Assembly: GCA_003483125.1 (NCBI GenBank)
Contig: DMWU01000226.1
Coordinates: 1 to 18,091, forward strand
Direction: 5' to 3'
DNA length: 18,091 nt
Origin: Erythrobacter sp.
GTDB lineage: Bacteria; Pseudomonadota; Alphaproteobacteria; Sphingomonadales; Sphingomonadaceae
The position numbers and the translations under genes were made by a program. The notes under the pieces were generated by a model. It did no database searches. It worked only from the letters and a program-made list of their open reading frames with translations, and was not told the DNA's origin. Below are positions 1 to 7,948 of the stretch, in pieces. The first letter of the stretch is position 1. Each line of letters starts with the position of its first letter.

Positions 1-318
1 TGGATCGATGGAGAAGTGCGACTGATCGAGCCCGCCGATCCTTCGATAAAAATACCGCATATGGGCTGGAACGACGTGGCTCTGCTGCCGCACGCACGAA
101 ACCATCCCGTGCTGGACGAGGGCGAAGCCTATTTCCTTCACTCTTATCATTTCGCTGCCAATAGCGGGCAAGATGTCGCGGCCATGACCGATCATGGCGA
201 GGGATTGGTGGCCGCGGTCTCGCGCGGCAACATTCTGGGTGTGCAATTTCATCCTGAGAAGAGCCAGGCATATGGTCTTGCAATGCTCGACAGGTTTTTG
301 AACTGGAATCCGAGATGA
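1..318 (+). CDS. hisH: Imidazole glycerol phosphate synthase subunit HisH (C-terminal part)
   Basis: This is the C-terminal part (105 codons plus stop) of the glutamine amidotransferase subunit that makes ammonia from glutamine and passes it to HisF in histidine synthesis. The frame is open from base 1, so the true start lies upstream of the window and the Val codon at 16 is internal. The FHPEKS segment carries the His and Glu of the class I amidotransferase Cys-His-Glu triad, and HSYHF upstream is typical of HisH. The nucleophilic Cys must lie in the missing part. The TGA stop (316-318) overlaps the hisA ATG in an ATGA junction, which suggests translational coupling. Identification is confident because hisA and hisF follow directly. 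Confidence 0.95.
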   Translation, partial: WIDGEVRLIEPADPSIKIPHMGWNDVALLPHARNHPVLDEGEAYFLHSYHFAANSGQDVAAMTDHGEGLVAAVSRGNILGVQFHPEKSQAYGLAMLDRFLNWNPR

Positions 319-1043
319 TTGTCTTCCCCGCAATCGATTTGAAGGGCGGCGAGGTCGTGCGCCTTGCTGAAGGCGATATGGACCGCGCCACCATATACGG
401 CGATGATCCTGCGGCACAGGCGATGATCTTTGCCGAGGCGGGTGCTAAGCATCTCCATGTGGTTGACCTCGACGGTGCATTCGCTGGCGAGAGCCGCAAC
501 TCGCAAGCGGTGAAAGCCATTATCGAACAGTTCCCGGGTTATGTGCAATTAGGCGGCGGCATCCGCAATGCGCAGGCGGTTGAATTCTGGTTCAATCTGG
601 GCGTGGCGCGGATTGTGATCGGTTCCGCAGCCCTGAAGGATCCCGACTTCGTCACGGAAATGGCGCGCGAATGGGAAAACGGCATCGTTGTGGCCGTCGA
701 CGCCCGCGATGGCATGGTTGCGACTGAGGGCTGGGCTGAAGTTTCCGATGTACCGATCGCCGATATGGCGCGCCGGTTCGAGGATGCAGGCGTTGCCAGC
801 CTGCTCTTCACCGATATTGGCCGGGATGGCCTTCTGAAGGGATGCAATATCGACGCCACGCTTGATCTGGCGCGGCGTACCGACCTGCCCGTGATCGCAT
901 CGGGCGGCGTAAAGGGGCTTGATGATATCCATATCCTCTCGCTCAATGCGCATGAGGGGATCGAAGGCGTGATTACGGGCCGTGCACTTTATGAAGGCCG
1001 GCTTGACTTGGCGGCTGCCATAGCGATGGGCGCGCGGACATGA
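315..1043 (+). CDS. hisA: Phosphoribosylformimino-AICAR-phosphate isomerase HisA
   Basis: This cytoplasmic (beta/alpha)8-barrel isomerase converts ProFAR to PRFAR, the fourth step of histidine synthesis, and its product is the substrate of HisH-HisF. The 242-residue length is normal for the family. The first strand reads FPAIDLKGG with the conserved Asp8, and VVAVDARDG carries Asp129, the two catalytic aspartates expected in HisA. The phosphate-binding glycine motifs QLGGGIRN and VIASGGV are also present. The start at 315 overlaps the hisH stop by 4 bp, and the stop overlaps the hisF start in the same way, so hisH-A-F are very probably one translationally coupled unit. Confidence 0.97.
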   Translation: MIVFPAIDLKGGEVVRLAEGDMDRATIYGDDPAAQAMIFAEAGAKHLHVVDLDGAFAGESRNSQAVKAIIEQFPGYVQLGGGIRNAQAVEFWFNLGVARIVIGSAALKDPDFVTEMAREWENGIVVAVDARDGMVATEGWAEVSDVPIADMARRFEDAGVASLLFTDIGRDGLLKGCNIDATLDLARRTDLPVIASGGVKGLDDIHILSLNAHEGIEGVITGRALYEGRLDLAAAIAMGART

Positions 1044-1822
1044 CCGTAAGAGCTCGTGTCATCCCATGCCTGGACGTTGCCGATGGGCGCGTGGTGAAGG
1101 GTGTGAACTTCGTCGACCTCAAGGACGCAGGCGATCCGGTGGAGCAGGCGCAGGCCTATGATGCGGCGGGCGCGGATGAGCTTTGCTTCCTCGACATATC
1201 GGCCAGCCATGAGGGGCGTGGCACGCTACTGGAAATTGTAAGTCGCACGGCCGAAGTTTGCTTCATGCCGCTGACCGTTGGTGGCGGGGTGCGCAGCGTC
1301 GAGGATGCGCGCGCATTGCTATTGGCGGGCGCGGACAAAGTCGCAATCAACAGCGCAGCGGTTGCGAGACCCGAACTTGTCAGGGAAATCGCCGAGAGAG
1401 TCGGTAGCCAATGCGTAGTTGCCAGCGTTGATGCACGCCGTGTGGTTCCGACTACTGGCGAGAAGGCACCCAAATGGGAAATTTTCACACATGGGGGCAG
1501 GAATCCCACCGGCATTGATGCCGTGGAATACGCAAAAGAGGTGGCCGATCTGGGCGCTGGCGAGTTGCTCGTTACCAGCATGGATGGCGATGGAACGCAG
1601 GAAGGTTACGACCTTGAATTGACGCGTACCATCGCCGATGCAGTGGCGATTCCGGTTGTTGCGAGCGGCGGTGTCGGCACTCTCGATCACTTGGTTGAAG
1701 GCGTGACCGAAGGACATGCAAGCGCCGTATTGGCCGCATCGATTTTTCACTTCGGCACCTATTCGATTGCTCAGGCGCATGCGGCATTGAGAGCCGCTGG
1801 CTTGCCAGCGCGCGGAGTTTGA
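1040..1822 (+). CDS. hisF: Imidazole glycerol phosphate synthase subunit HisF (cyclase)
   Basis: HisF is the cyclase subunit that, with ammonia from HisH, turns PRFAR into imidazole glycerol phosphate and AICAR, linking histidine and purine synthesis. The 260-residue protein starts with [16 protein letters not shown], carrying Asp12, and has SVDARR with Asp131; these match the general acid and base of the HisF barrel. The phosphate-binding segments TVGGGVRS and VVASGGVGT are present. The start overlaps the hisA stop (ATGA at 1040-1043). The amidotransferase partner lies two genes upstream. Nothing unusual is seen. Confidence 0.97.
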   Translation: MTVRARVIPCLDVADGRVVKGVNFVDLKDAGDPVEQAQAYDAAGADELCFLDISASHEGRGTLLEIVSRTAEVCFMPLTVGGGVRSVEDARALLLAGADKVAINSAAVARPELVREIAERVGSQCVVASVDARRVVPTTGEKAPKWEIFTHGGRNPTGIDAVEYAKEVADLGAGELLVTSMDGDGTQEGYDLELTRTIADAVAIPVVASGGVGTLDHLVEGVTEGHASAVLAASIFHFGTYSIAQAHAALRAAGLPARGV

Positions 1823-1836
1823 ACCAAGGTCAGGTC

Positions 1837-2157
1837 ATGGACACGCTTCAACGTCTTGAACAGATTATTGCGGAGCGCCGCTCGGCCTCTTCCGATGAAA
1901 GCTATGTGGCGAATCTCAATGCCAAGGGCATCGAGAAGATCGCGCAAAAGCTGGGCGAGGAAGCGACCGAAACTGTGATTGCCGCGCTCTCTGGCACGCG
2001 GAAAGACTTGGTCAGCGAAAGCGCCGACGTGTTGTTTCACTTGCTGGTCTTGTTGGGCGCAAAAGAGATCCCGCTTGCCGAAGTATTGGCCGAACTGGAC
2101 AGGCGGGAGGGCACATCGGGCCTTGCAGAGAAAGCGTCTAGAGCGCCGGAGGAATAG
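1837..2157 (+). CDS. hisE: Phosphoribosyl-ATP pyrophosphatase HisE
   Basis: HisE hydrolyses phosphoribosyl-ATP to phosphoribosyl-AMP and pyrophosphate, the second step of histidine synthesis. It is an all-alpha member of the MazG-like superfamily. The 106-residue product is of normal size. The conserved metal-binding region KLGEEATETVIAA is visible, followed by SESADVLFHLLVLL, which carries the second acidic set. I chose ATG 1837 because AAGGTCAGG lies just upstream and MDTLQRLEQII resembles other HisE N-termini. An in-frame TTG at 1819 overlapping the hisF stop would add six residues. There is no hisI fusion here, as usual for alphaproteobacteria. Confidence 0.93.
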   Translation: MDTLQRLEQIIAERRSASSDESYVANLNAKGIEKIAQKLGEEATETVIAALSGTRKDLVSESADVLFHLLVLLGAKEIPLAEVLAELDRREGTSGLAEKASRAPEE

Positions 2158-2162
2158 AAGCC

Positions 2163-2543
2163 ATGCCAATCGATCCCACGCTTCCTTACGATGACGAAAA
2201 TATCTTCGCGAAGATACTGCTCGGCGAAATCCCGTCAAACAAGGTGTATGAGGATGAGTGGGCGTTCGCGTTTGAAGATATCAATCCGCAGGCCGAGATT
2301 CACACTCTTGTGATCCCCAAGGGCCGCTACGTCAGCTGGGACGATTTTTCGACCAAGGCCAGCGCTGAAGAGATTGCGGGCTTCGTTCGCGCGGTGGGCG
2401 AAGTAGCCCGGGCCAAGGGATTGGTCGAACCGGGTTATCGCCTGCTCGCCAATATCGGTGCGCATGGCGGGCAGGAAGTGCCGCATTTACATGTGCATAT
2501 CTTCGGCGGTCGGCCGCTGGGCCCGATGATCCTGCGCAGGTAA
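2163..2543 (+). CDS. HIT family (histidine triad) nucleotide hydrolase, HinT-like
   Basis: This 126-residue protein is of the HIT family, branch HinT/PKCI, which hydrolyses purine nucleoside phosphoramidates and related adenylates. The defining triad HLHVHIFGG places His at 108, 110 and 112, the last being the nucleotidyl-accepting residue by family knowledge. The N-terminal DENIFAKILLGEIPSNKVYED segment is typical of HinT. A GGAGG at 2149-2153 precedes ATG 2163, and the gene follows hisE by 5 bp, so it is probably cotranscribed with the histidine genes. A HIT gene downstream of hisE is a recurrent alphaproteobacterial arrangement; a direct role in histidine synthesis is not established. Confidence 0.92.
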   Translation: MPIDPTLPYDDENIFAKILLGEIPSNKVYEDEWAFAFEDINPQAEIHTLVIPKGRYVSWDDFSTKASAEEIAGFVRAVGEVARAKGLVEPGYRLLANIGAHGGQEVPHLHVHIFGGRPLGPMILRR

Positions 2544-2626
2544 GACTCGCCTCCATTCGTCGAAAGTTTGATTCAGTCCGTCTTTGCGTGCTTTCCAGTG
2601 AATCCCCGCTGCGCTAAGGGCGGCTC

Positions 2627-3079
2627 ATGGCTCAGCCCAACCTACCTGGCGGATGTTTCGACGGATCGCGGCATCTCTATGCCGTGCGGGTCTATTATGA
2701 AGACACCGACCTTTCCGGAATTACCTATCACGCCAATTACCTTCGCTGGTTTGAACGTGCCCGGTCTGATCTATTGCGTTTGCTGGAAATCAACCAGCGA
2801 CAGGCTATCGAGACGGGCGAGGGTGCCTATGCCGTTGCTGATTTCCACATCAAATACCTGCGTCCGGCAAAGCTGGACGACGATGTAGTGATCGAAACCA
2901 CCTGTAGAGAAGTTCGTGCCGCGAGTTGCCTAATGCACCAGCGCGCATACCGTGGTGACGAGTTGTTAAGCGAGGCGTCATTGCGTGTAGGCTTTGTTGC
3001 ACCAGATGGCCGTCCGCGGCGCCAACCGCAGGAATGGCGCGATGCCTTCAAGGTCTTTATGGAAGAAAACCAAGTATGA
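2627..3079 (+). CDS. ybgC: Tol-Pal-associated acyl-CoA thioesterase YbgC
   Basis: This is a cytoplasmic hotdog-fold thioesterase, the usual first gene of the tol-pal operon and thought to act on short-chain acyl-CoA or to link lipid metabolism to the Tol complex. In 150 residues it has the family signature YYEDTDLSGITYHANY, with Asp28 the catalytic aspartate, followed by YLRWFERARSDLLR. The first 20 residues form a slightly longer N-terminus than in E. coli YbgC. The stop overlaps the tolQ ATG in an ATGA junction (3076-3079). The 83-bp gap before it (2544-2626) should hold the operon promoter, but I could not pick convincing -35/-10 boxes. Confidence 0.93.
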   Translation: MAQPNLPGGCFDGSRHLYAVRVYYEDTDLSGITYHANYLRWFERARSDLLRLLEINQRQAIETGEGAYAVADFHIKYLRPAKLDDDVVIETTCREVRAASCLMHQRAYRGDELLSEASLRVGFVAPDGRPRRQPQEWRDAFKVFMEENQV

Positions 3080-3771
3080 CATCACTTTCGATCTTGGCCG
3101 TCGCACCCGCCCGGCTCGATCCGCTGCAATTATTCTTGCAGGCCGATATCGTGGTCCAGGCGGTAATGGCCGGCCTGATGCTCGCCAGTATCTGGGTCTG
3201 GATGATCATTGTATCCTTTTCCCTGCGCATGAGGCGGCTTGAAACCAGCTCAATCGATTTCGAGGAGAATTTCTGGGAAGAGGAAGAGTTTGAAGGCCTG
3301 ATTAGTGGGCGGGGACGCAGGGATATCCCGGCGGCCCGGATCGCGCAGCGCGGCCTGGAGGAATGGAAGCAATCGACAAGTGGCCAGCCGATAGATCGTG
3401 ACGGAGCCCGCCAGCGCATTGCAGGCGCGATGGATAGCCGAGTTGCGCAAGAGGCTGACGATCTGGCCGAGAGGCTGAATTTCCTCGCCACAACTGGTGC
3501 GGTCGCTCCCTTTGTCGGCCTTTTCGGCACGGTCTGGGGAATCATGAACAGCTTCTTCCAGATTGGCATGCAGGAAAGCTCATCATTGGCGGTTGTCGCG
3601 CCGGGCATTTCGGAGGCCCTCTTTGCGACCGCGATTGGCCTGTTCGCAGCGATCCCGGCCGTGATTGCCTACAACCGCTTTAGCCACCGGGTGAACCGCT
3701 TTGAGGCGCGTTTGCATCGCTTTGCCGACCGGTTACATGCGGCGCTCAGCCGCGAATTGGAGCGCATCTAA
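3076..3771 (+). CDS. tolQ: Tol-Pal system protein TolQ
   Basis: TolQ is the inner-membrane channel subunit of the proton-motive-force-driven Tol motor (MotA/TolQ/ExbB family) that, with TolR, energises TolA for outer-membrane constriction at division. The 231-residue protein has three predicted membrane spans at about 26-48, 136-160 and 178-200. The signature GLFGTVWGIM lies in span 2, and APGISEAL followed by ATAIGLFAAIPAVIAYN lies in span 3. I chose ATG 3076 because it overlaps the ybgC stop and gives the usual length; an earlier in-frame ATG at 3034 would lie well inside ybgC and add 14 atypical residues. Confidence 0.96.
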   Translation: MTSLSILAVAPARLDPLQLFLQADIVVQAVMAGLMLASIWVWMIIVSFSLRMRRLETSSIDFEENFWEEEEFEGLISGRGRRDIPAARIAQRGLEEWKQSTSGQPIDRDGARQRIAGAMDSRVAQEADDLAERLNFLATTGAVAPFVGLFGTVWGIMNSFFQIGMQESSSLAVVAPGISEALFATAIGLFAAIPAVIAYNRFSHRVNRFEARLHRFADRLHAALSRELERI

Positions 3772-3776
3772 AGGCA

Positions 3777-4217
3777 ATGGGCCTAGCCTCTGTCGGTGGA
3801 CGCACGCGTCGCTCGCGCCGCGCGCCCATGGCAGAAATCAACGTCACACCCTTCGTCGATGTGATGTTGGTATTGCTAATTATCTTCATGGTTACGGCGC
3901 CGCTCCTGGTTTCAGGCGTGCCGGTCGAATTGCCCGATAGCCGTGCCAATCCTGTCGACCAGACGCCCGACCAGGTAACAATTTCCATCGACTCCACTGG
4001 AGCCATTTTCATTGACGATGCCCGAATTCCTTCGGGGGGATTGCCAGATGCGCTTGCAACTATCGACCGCGGAAGCAGTGCCAGTGGTCCTGTAATTGTA
4101 CTGCGCGGTGATCGTAGCCTTGATTATGGGCGCGTCATGGCGGTAATGGGAGAGTTGAACCGCGCCGGATTTAATTCGATTTCGCTGGTCACCAGCGGTT
4201 CATCGACGCCGCCATAG
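3777..4217 (+). CDS. tolR: Tol-Pal system protein TolR (ExbD/TolR family)
   Basis: TolR is the single-span partner of TolQ in the proton-driven motor, anchored in the inner membrane with a periplasmic domain that can bind peptidoglycan. The 146-residue protein has a basic cytoplasmic N-terminus (RTRRSRRAPM), then INVTPFVDVMLVLLIIFMV. Asp28 in FVDVML is the proton-carrying aspartate of the ExbD/TolR family. The remainder is the periplasmic domain, ending with a short Ser/Pro tail. The gene starts 5 bp after tolQ. A later ATG (Met18, before AEINVTP) has no visible Shine-Dalgarno, so the longer start is kept. Confidence 0.95.
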   Translation: MGLASVGGRTRRSRRAPMAEINVTPFVDVMLVLLIIFMVTAPLLVSGVPVELPDSRANPVDQTPDQVTISIDSTGAIFIDDARIPSGGLPDALATIDRGSSASGPVIVLRGDRSLDYGRVMAVMGELNRAGFNSISLVTSGSSTPP

Positions 4218-4231
4218 GCCGGGTGTCAGCT

Positions 4232-4987
4232 ATGCGCGCATTCGCCTCTAACCGCGAGGAAAGAATTGGCCTTCTGGTCGCGCTCATCCTGCATCTGAGC
4301 GTAGTTGCCGCTTTCGTTATCCAGCCCATTCGTCAAGAAGTGCTAGAGGCCCCCGAAAGGATGACGGTGAGCTTGGTCAGCGATGTTGGGCTGACAGCGA
4401 CTGCGCCTGATCCCGTGGAAGAGAGCCGGGCAGCTCTTGCGCCGGAACTGGCCGACGAAACGCAGGCAGCGGTGGCAGAGACGCAGCCGCAGCAATCGCG
4501 GGAATCTTCGCAATCCGCAGATCGATCGGCAATCACTGCTCCACGCCGGGAGAACCAGCCGTCAGAGCCCCAGCAACCGCGTTCTGAACAGATTGGTGAG
4601 AACTTCCTTGAAGGGGTGGGGTCCACCAGCGCAACGGATGACACGCGCATCCCCGCGTCAGAGATCGGTGCCAGCGCGCGCGCCAGCCTGGTGCAGCGCA
4701 TTTCCCGCCAGATAAAGCCGCACTGGAACGCGCCATCGGGCGTGGATGCAGAGCTGTTGGTGACAGAACTGGCATTCGAACTGAATGAGGATGGTACGTT
4801 GAAATCGCGGCCACGTGTATTGCGCCAGTCAGGCATCAATGCTTCCAACAGGCCCCAAGCTTCGTTGCACGCCGAACGAGCGATACGTGCTGTGCAGCTC
4901 GCAGCTCCGTTCGGCCTACCGGATGAATATTACAACGCTTGGAAGTCGATCCGCGGCGCCCGATTTGATAGGAACCTTTCCAGATGA
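4232..4987 (+). CDS. tolA: TolA-like / TonB C-terminal domain protein of the Tol-Pal operon
   Basis: Position and architecture identify this as the TolA equivalent: an inner-membrane anchored protein that spans the periplasm and contacts TolB and Pal. From ATG 4232 it has 251 residues, with one N-terminal membrane span (GLLVALILHLSVVAAFVI). A Gln/Pro/Ser/Glu-rich linker runs to about residue 150, and a C-terminal TolA/TonB-like domain begins near ARASLVQRISRQIKPHW. The long Ala/Lys coiled-coil of enterobacterial TolA is absent, so the reach across the periplasm must be made differently. A GTG at 4223 would add three residues; neither start has a strong Shine-Dalgarno. The stop overlaps tolB (ATGA, 4984-4987). 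Assignment as TolA rests mainly on context. Confidence 0.85.
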   Translation: MRAFASNREERIGLLVALILHLSVVAAFVIQPIRQEVLEAPERMTVSLVSDVGLTATAPDPVEESRAALAPELADETQAAVAETQPQQSRESSQSADRSAITAPRRENQPSEPQQPRSEQIGENFLEGVGSTSATDDTRIPASEIGASARASLVQRISRQIKPHWNAPSGVDAELLVTELAFELNEDGTLKSRPRVLRQSGINASNRPQASLHAERAIRAVQLAAPFGLPDEYYNAWKSIRGARFDRNLSR

Positions 4988-6384
4988 AGAAACTCGCAAT
5001 TCTCCTCGCTTTCATCGCGTCCCCTTTGATGGCGCAAAATCAGGATTTGGGTTCTCCTGTTGCAGAGGGCGGCGAGGTCGAAACAATCGGCGCGGATGAA
5101 TCCCAGGCTGAAGAAGGCGGGTTGAGCTTCACCGTCACCGACGAAAGCGATTGGGCCGATTTGGGCGTCGCAATTCCGGGATTTGCGACAGATCGCGATG
5201 TGTCCACACCAGCTAGCCGCGATGGTACAGGCGCATTGGGGCGCGAAATTGCGCGTGTGATAACTGCGAACCTTCGCAACAATGGCCTCTTCCAGCCAGT
5301 GGGCCCCGACAGCCTGCCGCAGCCAAGCTTCGCCCAGATCACCGATCCTAATTGGGGCACGTGGCGCGGCCGGGGTGCCGAGATGCTGGTGCACGGCTAT
5401 GTCCGCGCGCGCAGCGATGGTCGGTTGATGGTCGGCTGTTACCTTTACGATGTCGCATTGGGTGATGAACTGGTTCGCGAAGGCTGGGTAGTTCCGCCTG
5501 CCGATTGGCGCCGCGCAGCGCATAAATGTTCTGACATTGTCTATTCGCGGCTGACAGGAGAGGATCCGTTCTTTGACAGCCGGATTGCTTATATTGCCGA
5601 AACCGGGCCTAAGGATCGGCGGGTGAAACGGCTTGCCATCATGGATAGCGATGGTGCCAATCATCGTTTCCTGACTTTGGGCAGCGCAACCGCACTCACG
5701 CCGCGTTACTCACCTGATTACAAACGCTTGCTCTACCTATCCTATGTAGACGGGAACCCGCGAATCTATGTTTATGACATAGGCACAGGGCGGCAGACTT
5801 TGGTGACGCAGAGCGCCAATCCCACCTTTGCCCCGAGATGGAGCCCCGATGGCCGCTTCATCCTCTATTCGATGGCTGTCGCCGGAAATACCGACATATA
5901 CCGCGTGCCTTCGAATGGTGGGCGCAGCATCAGGCTTACCGATACGCCCGGAATCGATATTGGCGGATCCTATTCACCCGACGGGTCCAGAATCGTGTTC
6001 GAGAGTGACCGGTCCGGCAGCCAACAATGCTATGTGATGAATGCCGATGGTTCTAACCAGCGCAGGCTGACTTTCTTTGGCGGACGCTGTGCTACACCCG
6101 AGTGGAGCCCGCGCGGAGATCAGATTGCCTTCACGCGCATTGCAGGCGATTTCAATATTGCGGTGATGACGCCACAGGGGCGTAACCTTCGCGTGCTTAC
6201 AAGCGGATGGCAAGATGAAGCGCCGACCTGGGCACCGAATGGCCGTATCATCCAGTTTTTCCGAACGCAGCGCAACAGCGGTCGGTCAGCGCTCTGGCAG
6301 GTTGACTTAACCGGGCGCAATGAAAGAAGGTTGCCGACGCCGGTGGATGCATCAGATCCGGCTTGGGGACCGATACTCCCCTAG
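4984..6384 (+). CDS. tolB: Tol-Pal system beta-propeller protein TolB
   Basis: TolB is the soluble periplasmic protein that binds Pal and receives TolA during Tol cycling. The product has 466 residues, longer than the roughly 430 of E. coli TolB. The N-terminus MKKLAILLAFIASPLMAQ is a Sec signal peptide with likely cleavage after the MA or MAQ. An acidic, low-complexity stretch follows (about residues 20-45, rich in Glu, Gly and Ala) before the N-terminal TolB domain. The C-terminal half holds the six-bladed propeller, seen as repeated YSPD, WSPDG, YSPDG, WSPRG and WAPNG motifs. ATG 4984 overlaps the tolA stop. The acidic insertion accounts for the extra length. Confidence 0.96.
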   Translation: MKKLAILLAFIASPLMAQNQDLGSPVAEGGEVETIGADESQAEEGGLSFTVTDESDWADLGVAIPGFATDRDVSTPASRDGTGALGREIARVITANLRNNGLFQPVGPDSLPQPSFAQITDPNWGTWRGRGAEMLVHGYVRARSDGRLMVGCYLYDVALGDELVREGWVVPPADWRRAAHKCSDIVYSRLTGEDPFFDSRIAYIAETGPKDRRVKRLAIMDSDGANHRFLTLGSATALTPRYSPDYKRLLYLSYVDGNPRIYVYDIGTGRQTLVTQSANPTFAPRWSPDGRFILYSMAVAGNTDIYRVPSNGGRSIRLTDTPGIDIGGSYSPDGSRIVFESDRSGSQQCYVMNADGSNQRRLTFFGGRCATPEWSPRGDQIAFTRIAGDFNIAVMTPQGRNLRVLTSGWQDEAPTWAPNGRIIQFFRTQRNSGRSALWQVDLTGRNERRLPTPVDASDPAWGPILP

Positions 6385-6448
6385 AATTGGTTGGGGGCAA
6401 AAGCCGCAGAAGGTTCCTTCGGTGGCTCATCGTAAGAAGGATTGGATT

Positions 6449-6976
6449 ATGAGATTGCGACTGAAAACTGGAATGCTGCTGGCGGGAACTGCCGCAATGG
6501 CGGCTTGTGCGCCCAAAGCCCCTGAAGTGTTGCCACCGCCGCCAGAGGCGCCGGCATCCACAGCGCCTACTTCGGCACCTGCACCGGCGCCGACGCCGTC
6601 AGGACCAACTGTAGGTAGTCAGACGCACTTCGAAAGTGCTGTGAACGGCCAGAATGTGATCTATTTCGATACCGATCGTTTCAACATCGATAGTGCTGAC
6701 GCTGCAGCCCTGCAGGCCCAGGCGCAATATCTGGCACGCTACCCGCAAATCAGCATCACGGTTGAAGGCCACGCCGATGAACGCGGTACGCGCGAATATA
6801 ACCTTGCGCTGGGCGAGAGGCGCGCCAATTCTGCAAAGAACTATCTTGTCGGCTTGGGCGTTGATCCGCGCCGCATTTCGACAGTCAGTTATGGCAAGGA
6901 ACGCCCCGTTGCGCTTGGCTCAAACGAGCAGGCATGGGCGCAGAACCGGCGCGCTGTGAGCGTAGTCGTTAATTAG
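6449..6976 (+). CDS. pal: Peptidoglycan-associated lipoprotein Pal
   Basis: Pal is the outer-membrane lipoprotein that binds peptidoglycan and TolB, tethering the outer membrane to the wall. The 175-residue product has a lipoprotein signal with lipobox MAAC and acylated Cys20, then a Pro/Ala/Thr-rich linker to about residue 52. A C-terminal OmpA-like domain follows, including VIYFDTDRFNID and the peptidoglycan-binding VEGHADERGTREYNLALG. ATG 6449 was chosen because AGAAGG lies 8 nt upstream and it gives a proper lipoprotein signal; an earlier ATG at 6320 would overlap tolB and lacks one. Pal is separated from tolB by 64 bp. The stop (6974-6976) overlaps the end of a convergent small ORF. Confidence 0.95.
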   Translation: MRLRLKTGMLLAGTAAMAACAPKAPEVLPPPPEAPASTAPTSAPAPAPTPSGPTVGSQTHFESAVNGQNVIYFDTDRFNIDSADAAALQAQAQYLARYPQISITVEGHADERGTREYNLALGERRANSAKNYLVGLGVDPRRISTVSYGKERPVALGSNEQAWAQNRRAVSVVVN

Positions 6977-7155
6977 AAGGGCAGAATCGGAAGCTCAGGC
7001 AGGTCGGGCAGCAATTGTCCGGCCTGCAAGCCGAATTCTCCAAGATCGCCTTTGGACCGATCAAATCCAGACGGAGTATAGGTGAGCACCATGGCGGCCA
7101 TGGCAAAGCTGGCAAATGCGCTAGAAGTCGCAAGCTGTTTGCTCATATTGCTCAT
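6973..7155 (-). CDS. Small hypothetical protein with possible signal peptide or membrane anchor
   Basis: This is a 60-residue candidate on the minus strand, convergent with pal and overlapping its stop by 3 bases. From ATG 7155 it reads MSNMSKQLATSSAFASFAMA and continues with a hydrophobic stretch to about residue 27, which looks like a signal peptide or single membrane span. The rest is short, acidic then Leu/Pro-rich, ending LPDLPELPILPF. An ATG at 7146 would give a 57-residue form, and a TTG at 7158 a 61-residue one. The Shine-Dalgarno is weak. I recognise no family. The ordered composition (basic start, hydrophobic core, acidic tail) is what raises it above a chance ORF; it may still be spurious. 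Confidence 0.42.
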   Translation of the reverse strand: MSNMSKQLATSSAFASFAMAAMVLTYTPSGFDRSKGDLGEFGLQAGQLLPDLPELPILPF

Positions 7156-7312
7156 CAATTCGCTTTTAAAATCAGAATGTTAAACCATTTTTGTACTGCA
7201 ATGTGGTAATTCACGACATCGCATTAGCCCAGATAGCCATCTTCCATAAGGAAGCAAGCATCCCTAGACTGACAGCCATGAATTCAAGACGAACAACTTC
7301 GGGTATGGTGCG

Positions 7313-7846
7313 ATGAGCCGTGCGCGCCGATCGAATGATTGGGGATTCCCCCGATGGCGTGGCTACGGCTCTTCGCGTGAGACCACCACTGTTCGTCTTT
7401 GCGACCGCCATGGCTGTGAGGAGAAAGGCGATTGCCCTGCCCCGAAATCGCCCAATAGTCCGGAGAAATGGTATTTCTGCCAGCGCCATGCTGCAGAATA
7501 CAACGCGAAGTGGGACTATTTTGAAGGCCTCGACAAAGAAGAGGCTGCCCAGCGAGCCAAAGACGAACGACGTGACAATTCGGGTTACGCCGAGGCATCG
7601 CATTACGGGTGGAGCGGGCCAGGTGATGGCTCGCGCAGCGCGGACGAAATGCGGGCGCTGGAATTGCTGGGATTAGATGCCGACGTTGATTTTGCAGCAG
7701 TGAAGAAAGCATATCGTGCCCGGGCCAAAGAGGTGCATCCCGACGTAAAGCCCGGCGACGAAGAAGTAGCAAAGCAGTTCCAGGCCTTACAGATTGCTTA
7801 TGAGGTGTTGCGGCAAGCCGAGGAGCGCCGCGAATGGAAAGGGTAG
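7313..7846 (+). CDS. J-domain (DnaJ-like) protein with N-terminal Cys/His-rich segment
   Basis: This 177-residue protein ends in a J domain (about residues 111-177) with the invariant HPD at 142-144 in KEVHPDVKPG, so it probably stimulates an Hsp70 (DnaK) partner. It lacks the Gly/Phe linker, the zinc-finger domain and the C-terminal domains of DnaJ proper, so it is a type III-like co-chaperone. Residues 30-59 contain Cys30, His33, Cys35, Cys41, Cys56 and His59, ending in CQRH, possibly a small zinc site; this is my inference. The start follows a weak purine-rich region. The gene stands alone on the plus strand, with 336 bp to the end of pal and a convergent SDR gene after it. The client is unknown. 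Confidence 0.88.
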   Translation: MSRARRSNDWGFPRWRGYGSSRETTTVRLCDRHGCEEKGDCPAPKSPNSPEKWYFCQRHAAEYNAKWDYFEGLDKEEAAQRAKDERRDNSGYAEASHYGWSGPGDGSRSADEMRALELLGLDADVDFAAVKKAYRARAKEVHPDVKPGDEEVAKQFQALQIAYEVLRQAEERREWKG

Positions 7847-7948
7847 ATTTGAATAGGTCTGGCTATCGCTCACCTATTGGAAAAGCAATCGATGGCATTG
7901 GATGGAGAGGGGCCTTCAAGGGGCCAAATGTTGGGCGCGACCCGATCT

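Noticed and set aside
4930..5664. 244-codon open frame on the minus strand within tolB
   Set aside because: It lies fully antisense to a clear tolB, has no recognisable domain or signal, and is explained by the base composition of the sense gene.
7852..7878. AATAGGT/ACCTATT 7-bp inverted repeat after the J-domain gene as a terminator
   Set aside because: The stem is AT-rich with a 13-nt loop and no T-tract follows on either strand, so it does not meet a terminator pattern.
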